Shown piece after piece: positions 6,077 to 8,009 of a stretch of DNA of 8,009 nt. The stretch's first letter is position 1; each line of letters opens with the position of its first letter. Source of the DNA: CAYJLW01 sp964370965 (GTDB lineage Bacteria; Actinomycetota; Acidimicrobiia; UBA2766); assembly GCA_964370965.1 (NCBI GenBank), contig CAYJLW010000122.1, positions 1 through 8,009 of the forward strand. Direction: 5' to 3'. A model generated the notes under the pieces. The model ran no database searches, was not told the DNA's origin, and was given only the letters and a program-made list of their open reading frames with translations. The position numbers were made by a program, and so were the translations under genes.

Positions 6077-6097
6077 AAGTGATAAGCTCACTTATCA
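6077..6097 (+). promoter_or_regulatory. Operator-like inverted repeat upstream of the HTH-MNT gene
   Basis: TGATAAG (6080-6086), CTCA, CTTATCA (6091-6097) form perfect 7-base arms; a second, overlapping repeat AAGTGA (6077-6082) and TCACTT (6088-6093) is nested in it. TAAGCT (6083-6088) inside the repeat matches TAnnnT and could be the -10 box, with a start near 6095; no good -35 is visible. The repeat ends 8 bases before the ribosome site at 6106-6112. It fits self-repression by the HTH domain of the downstream protein. Confidence 0.5.
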
Positions 6098-6105
6098 ACG
6101 AGTCC

Positions 6106-6112
6106 GAGGAGG
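6106..6112 (+). promoter_or_regulatory. Strong ribosome binding site GAGGAGG that fixes the HTH-MNT start
   Basis: GAGGAGG lies five bases before the GTG at 6118. It places the start there rather than at the TTG (6064) or GTG (6079) that would put the operator-like repeat inside the coding region. Confidence 0.65.
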
Positions 6113-6117
6113 CGGTT

Positions 6118-6633
6118 GTGGTTGACCAGCGGGAGAGGGCCCTGTCGGCCGTGGCTTCAGCCCGTGACGGGCTCCACCGCCAGAGGCGGCGTGAAGGCAT
6201 CGCTCGGGCGCGCCTTGAGGCGGCCGTCGTCAGTGCGGTTCGCGCCGGCGTGTCCCAGCGAGCGATCGCAGTCAACGCCGGGGTCAGCCAGCCCTACGTG
6301 TCCCAGGTGGTCGCGGCCACTAGAGGCCGGTTCGTGCCGTCGAGCCCGCTCGGCTATGTGCTGGCTGCCCACCGCAGGGAGGTCCTTGGCGTGGCCGGGA
6401 GATACCGGGCCGGGAACGTGACCGTCTTCGGCAGCGTCGCCACGGGCGAGGACGGTCCCGAAAGCGACGTCGATCTTCTGGTCGACGTCCCCGAAGACAT
6501 GGGGCTGCTCACCCTGTCGAGGATGGAGCAGGAGATCGCCGAGGTCCTCGGTGTGCCCGTCGACGTCGTGCCGGCTCGCCTCCTGAAGGCGGAGGTCCAC
6601 GCCACGGCGGAACGGGCGGCGGTGCCCCTGTGA
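6118..6633 (+). CDS. HTH-MNT fusion: minimal nucleotidyltransferase antitoxin-like protein
   Basis: A 171-residue two-domain protein. Residues about 35-66 form a helix-turn-helix (VRAGVSQRAIAVNAG then VSQPYVSQVV). Residues about 78-171 are a minimal nucleotidyltransferase (MNT) domain: NVTVFGSVATGEDGPESDVD (100-119) holds the GS motif and the metal-binding pair D117/D119, and VPVDVV (146-151) supplies a third Asp (D149). The ending AERAAVPL is typical of MNT proteins that precede a DUF86/HEPN gene. In MNT-HEPN (MntA-HepT) systems the MNT protein adenylylates and silences the HEPN RNase. The fused HTH suggests that this one also represses its own promoter through the repeat at 6080-6097. The GTG start at 6118 is set by GAGGAGG. 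Its stop overlaps a 23-codon ORF that looks like the remnant of the HEPN partner, so the antitoxin seems orphaned. Confidence 0.82.
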   Translation: MVDQRERALSAVASARDGLHRQRRREGIARARLEAAVVSAVRAGVSQRAIAVNAGVSQPYVSQVVAATRGRFVPSSPLGYVLAAHRREVLGVAGRYRAGNVTVFGSVATGEDGPESDVDLLVDVPEDMGLLTLSRMEQEIAEVLGVPVDVVPARLLKAEVHATAERAAVPL

Positions 6634-6701
6634 CACGCCGTGACGACGTGAACCTCGCCAACGCCGTGTCGGGGCTTGCGCGCTGCACGAAGTGTGAATA
6701 G
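6630..6701 (+). pseudogene. Probable truncated remnant of a HEPN (DUF86/HepT-like) toxin gene
   Basis: A 23-codon frame starts with GTG at 6630, overlapping the HTH-MNT stop by GTGA, and ends at TAG 6699-6701. It begins MTRRDDVNLANAVSGLARC. DUF86/HepT proteins commonly begin in this way (M-[ST]-R-x-D...L-x-D-I-L-x-A-I-x-R) and commonly overlap the MNT gene, so I read this as the 5' stub of the lost partner. The rest of the roughly 110-130-residue HEPN domain, including its RX4-6H catalytic motif, is absent; AT-richer DNA and then a radical SAM gene follow. No homology could be computed, and a 23-residue match is weak. The alternatives are a chance ORF or a short leader peptide. Confidence 0.45.
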
Positions 6702-6728
6702 GATTCATAAAGCGATGATAATTCACAC
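6692..6728 (+). promoter_or_regulatory. Nested inverted repeats and candidate promoter of the radical SAM gene
   Basis: GTGTGAAT (6692-6699) and ATTCACAC (6721-6728) are perfect 8-base inverted arms 21 bases apart. Inside the left arm, TGAAT-AGG-ATTCA (6695-6707) is a smaller perfect palindrome. The segment is clearly AT-richer than its surroundings. GATAAT (6717-6722) resembles a -10 box with a start near 6729; the -35 is poor. The ribosome site would be the GGGGGAG at 6733-6739, rather close to the ATG at 6742. Confidence 0.45.
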
Positions 6729-6741
6729 AACTGGGGGAGAG

Positions 6742-7956
6742 ATGAACGAGACCGAACGCGGTTCCCGGCCGGGAACGGCTCTCGGGTGCATTGAGGCCGA
6801 GGCCGCCGACCTCGCCGCCGAGCTGCTCCCGCGCCTCGCCCCCGCCGTGAGGGGGCCGGCGGACGTGCGGCGGCGGCTGGCCTCGTACCGCACGGCGGCG
6901 ACGTCCTGGTTGGAGAACGCCAGGCGGCTCCGCCGGGGCGACGAATGCCTCCGGCCCGCCTACTTCATCTGGACGATGACGAACCGCTGCAACTTCGCCT
7001 GCGAGTACTGCGACAACCACCGGGGGGAGAAGTACCCGGACCTGCCCGACAGAGGCCGGCTCGACACCGAGGGCGGCCGGCGCCTGTTGCAGGTGATGCG
7101 CACGGGCACGTCCGCGCTGTACTTCTGCGGCGGTGAGCCCACCCTGCGCAACGACCTCCCCGAGCTCACGCGGGAGGCCTGGAACCTGGGGTACTTCCCG
7201 CTCATGATCAACACGAACGCCGCGCTCCTGCACCGGCGCCTCGCCACCCCCGGCTGGGAGGACTGGCTGGCCCGCATGGACGTCGTCATCTGCAGCCTCG
7301 ACAGCCTCGACCCGGGCGCCCTCGACACCCTGTACGTCACCAGCGACGGGGCCGACGTGATCCGCAACGTGGCGGCCCTCGCCCGACTGGGCGACCACAC
7401 GGGCACGAAGGTGGTCGTGAACACCGTGATCCGCCCCGGACACGTCGACGAGGCCGCAGACGTCTTCGACTGGGCGCAGCGGACCGGCGTCTGGTTCGTG
7501 CCCGTTCCCGTGAACCACGGACCCGCCGTGGAGCACTCCCTGCTGGACGACCCCGGGTACGCCCGCCTCGCCGAGCGCATCCTCGCCCGGAAGCGGGCCG
7601 GGGGGCGGATCCTGGGCTCGGTGCGCCTCCTCGAGCGGCTCCTGGGGCAGGCGCACATCCGCTGCCTCCCCACGCTCAAGGCCCACATAGACCCCGACGC
7701 CACGGTGTGGTGGCCCTGCAAGCCCTGCGTCAACGTCGCCCCCGTGAAGGTCCCCGTGCTCGACCACGACACCCTCGACGAGGTCTGGGCCGCCGGCCGG
7801 CGCCTCGTCGACCCCACGGGCTTCCACGGCCCCGGCCCCGACCAGTGCGGCGCCGACTGCGGTTGGGCGCAGAACTACGCCGCCGACCTGTACGCCGAGG
7901 GCCTCCGCCACCCGCTGCGCCTCATGGGAGCGATCCGTGACTTCACGTCGCGCTAG
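6742..7956 (+). CDS. Radical SAM protein with extra C-terminal cysteines (SPASM/twitch-like)
   Basis: A 404-residue radical SAM enzyme. NRCNFACEYCDNH (81-93) provides the CX3CX2C motif (C83, C87, C90) for the [4Fe-4S] cluster that cleaves S-adenosylmethionine; CGGEPTLR (129-136) is the SAM-binding GGE motif. After the barrel, C308, the pair C326/C329 (WWPCKPC) and the pair C369/C373 (QCGADC) could ligate an auxiliary cluster. This is fewer than the seven cysteines of a full SPASM domain, so twitch-like or variant is the better description. The first 70 residues are helical, with no signal peptide. The ATG at 6742 is chosen after GGGGGAGAG; an ATG at 6715 is in frame but lies within the promoter repeat. 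No precursor peptide is visible in the window and the contig ends 53 bases after the stop, so peptide maturation, lipid or cofactor chemistry all remain possible. Confidence 0.85.
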   Translation: MNETERGSRPGTALGCIEAEAADLAAELLPRLAPAVRGPADVRRRLASYRTAATSWLENARRLRRGDECLRPAYFIWTMTNRCNFACEYCDNHRGEKYPDLPDRGRLDTEGGRRLLQVMRTGTSALYFCGGEPTLRNDLPELTREAWNLGYFPLMINTNAALLHRRLATPGWEDWLARMDVVICSLDSLDPGALDTLYVTSDGADVIRNVAALARLGDHTGTKVVVNTVIRPGHVDEAADVFDWAQRTGVWFVPVPVNHGPAVEHSLLDDPGYARLAERILARKRAGGRILGSVRLLERLLGQAHIRCLPTLKAHIDPDATVWWPCKPCVNVAPVKVPVLDHDTLDEVWAAGRRLVDPTGFHGPGPDQCGADCGWAQNYAADLYAEGLRHPLRLMGAIRDFTSR

Positions 7957-7958
7957 GT

Positions 7959-8009
<51 letters not shown>

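Overview
This is a high-GC, single-contig fragment whose codon use, frequent GTG starts, GTGA stop/start overlaps, F420-type luciferase-like oxidoreductase and actinobacterial-looking toxin-antitoxin families suggest an actinobacterium, possibly of an acidimicrobial-type lineage. That assignment is an inference from gene content only. The contig ends in 49 consecutive G (7961-8009), which looks like a sequencing artefact.

Layout. 1-156 has no gene: it holds two hairpins and a 22-bp direct repeat, one copy of which sits next to the stop codon of the first gene. 157-5012 is a five-gene minus-strand operon, read right to left: a luciferase-like (probably F420-dependent) oxidoreductase, an acyl-CoA dehydrogenase, a CitE-like acyl-CoA lyase, a MaoC hydratase and a family III CoA-transferase. 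The genes are 9 and 19 bp apart or overlap. A promoter with a palindrome over its -10 lies at 5055-5100. The last four enzymes form a logical chain for a branched C5 dicarboxylate (itaconate, mesaconate or methylsuccinate type): CoA activation, alpha,beta-dehydrogenation, hydration, then cleavage of a citramalyl-CoA-like intermediate to acetyl-CoA and pyruvate. It resembles the Pseudomonas itaconate operon and the M. tuberculosis Rv2498c-Rv2499c-FadE19 group. The exact substrate cannot be read from the sequence.

5134-6701 is an accessory patch with two different nucleotidyltransferase toxin-antitoxin-like modules placed head to head. On the minus strand, an XRE-type HTH protein is coupled by a GTGA overlap to a nucleotidyltransferase with an intact active site. 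On the plus strand, an HTH-MNT fusion protein overlaps by GTGA a 23-codon ORF that looks like the first residues of a lost HEPN (DUF86/HepT-like) partner. The 139-bp divergent spacer holds two unrelated operator-like palindromes, one for each side.

6702-7956 carries an AT-richer promoter patch with nested inverted repeats and then a radical SAM protein with extra C-terminal cysteines. Its partners, if any, are beyond the contig end. A GAATAG(C/G)ATTC element occurs both at the metabolic operon promoter and upstream of the radical SAM gene.
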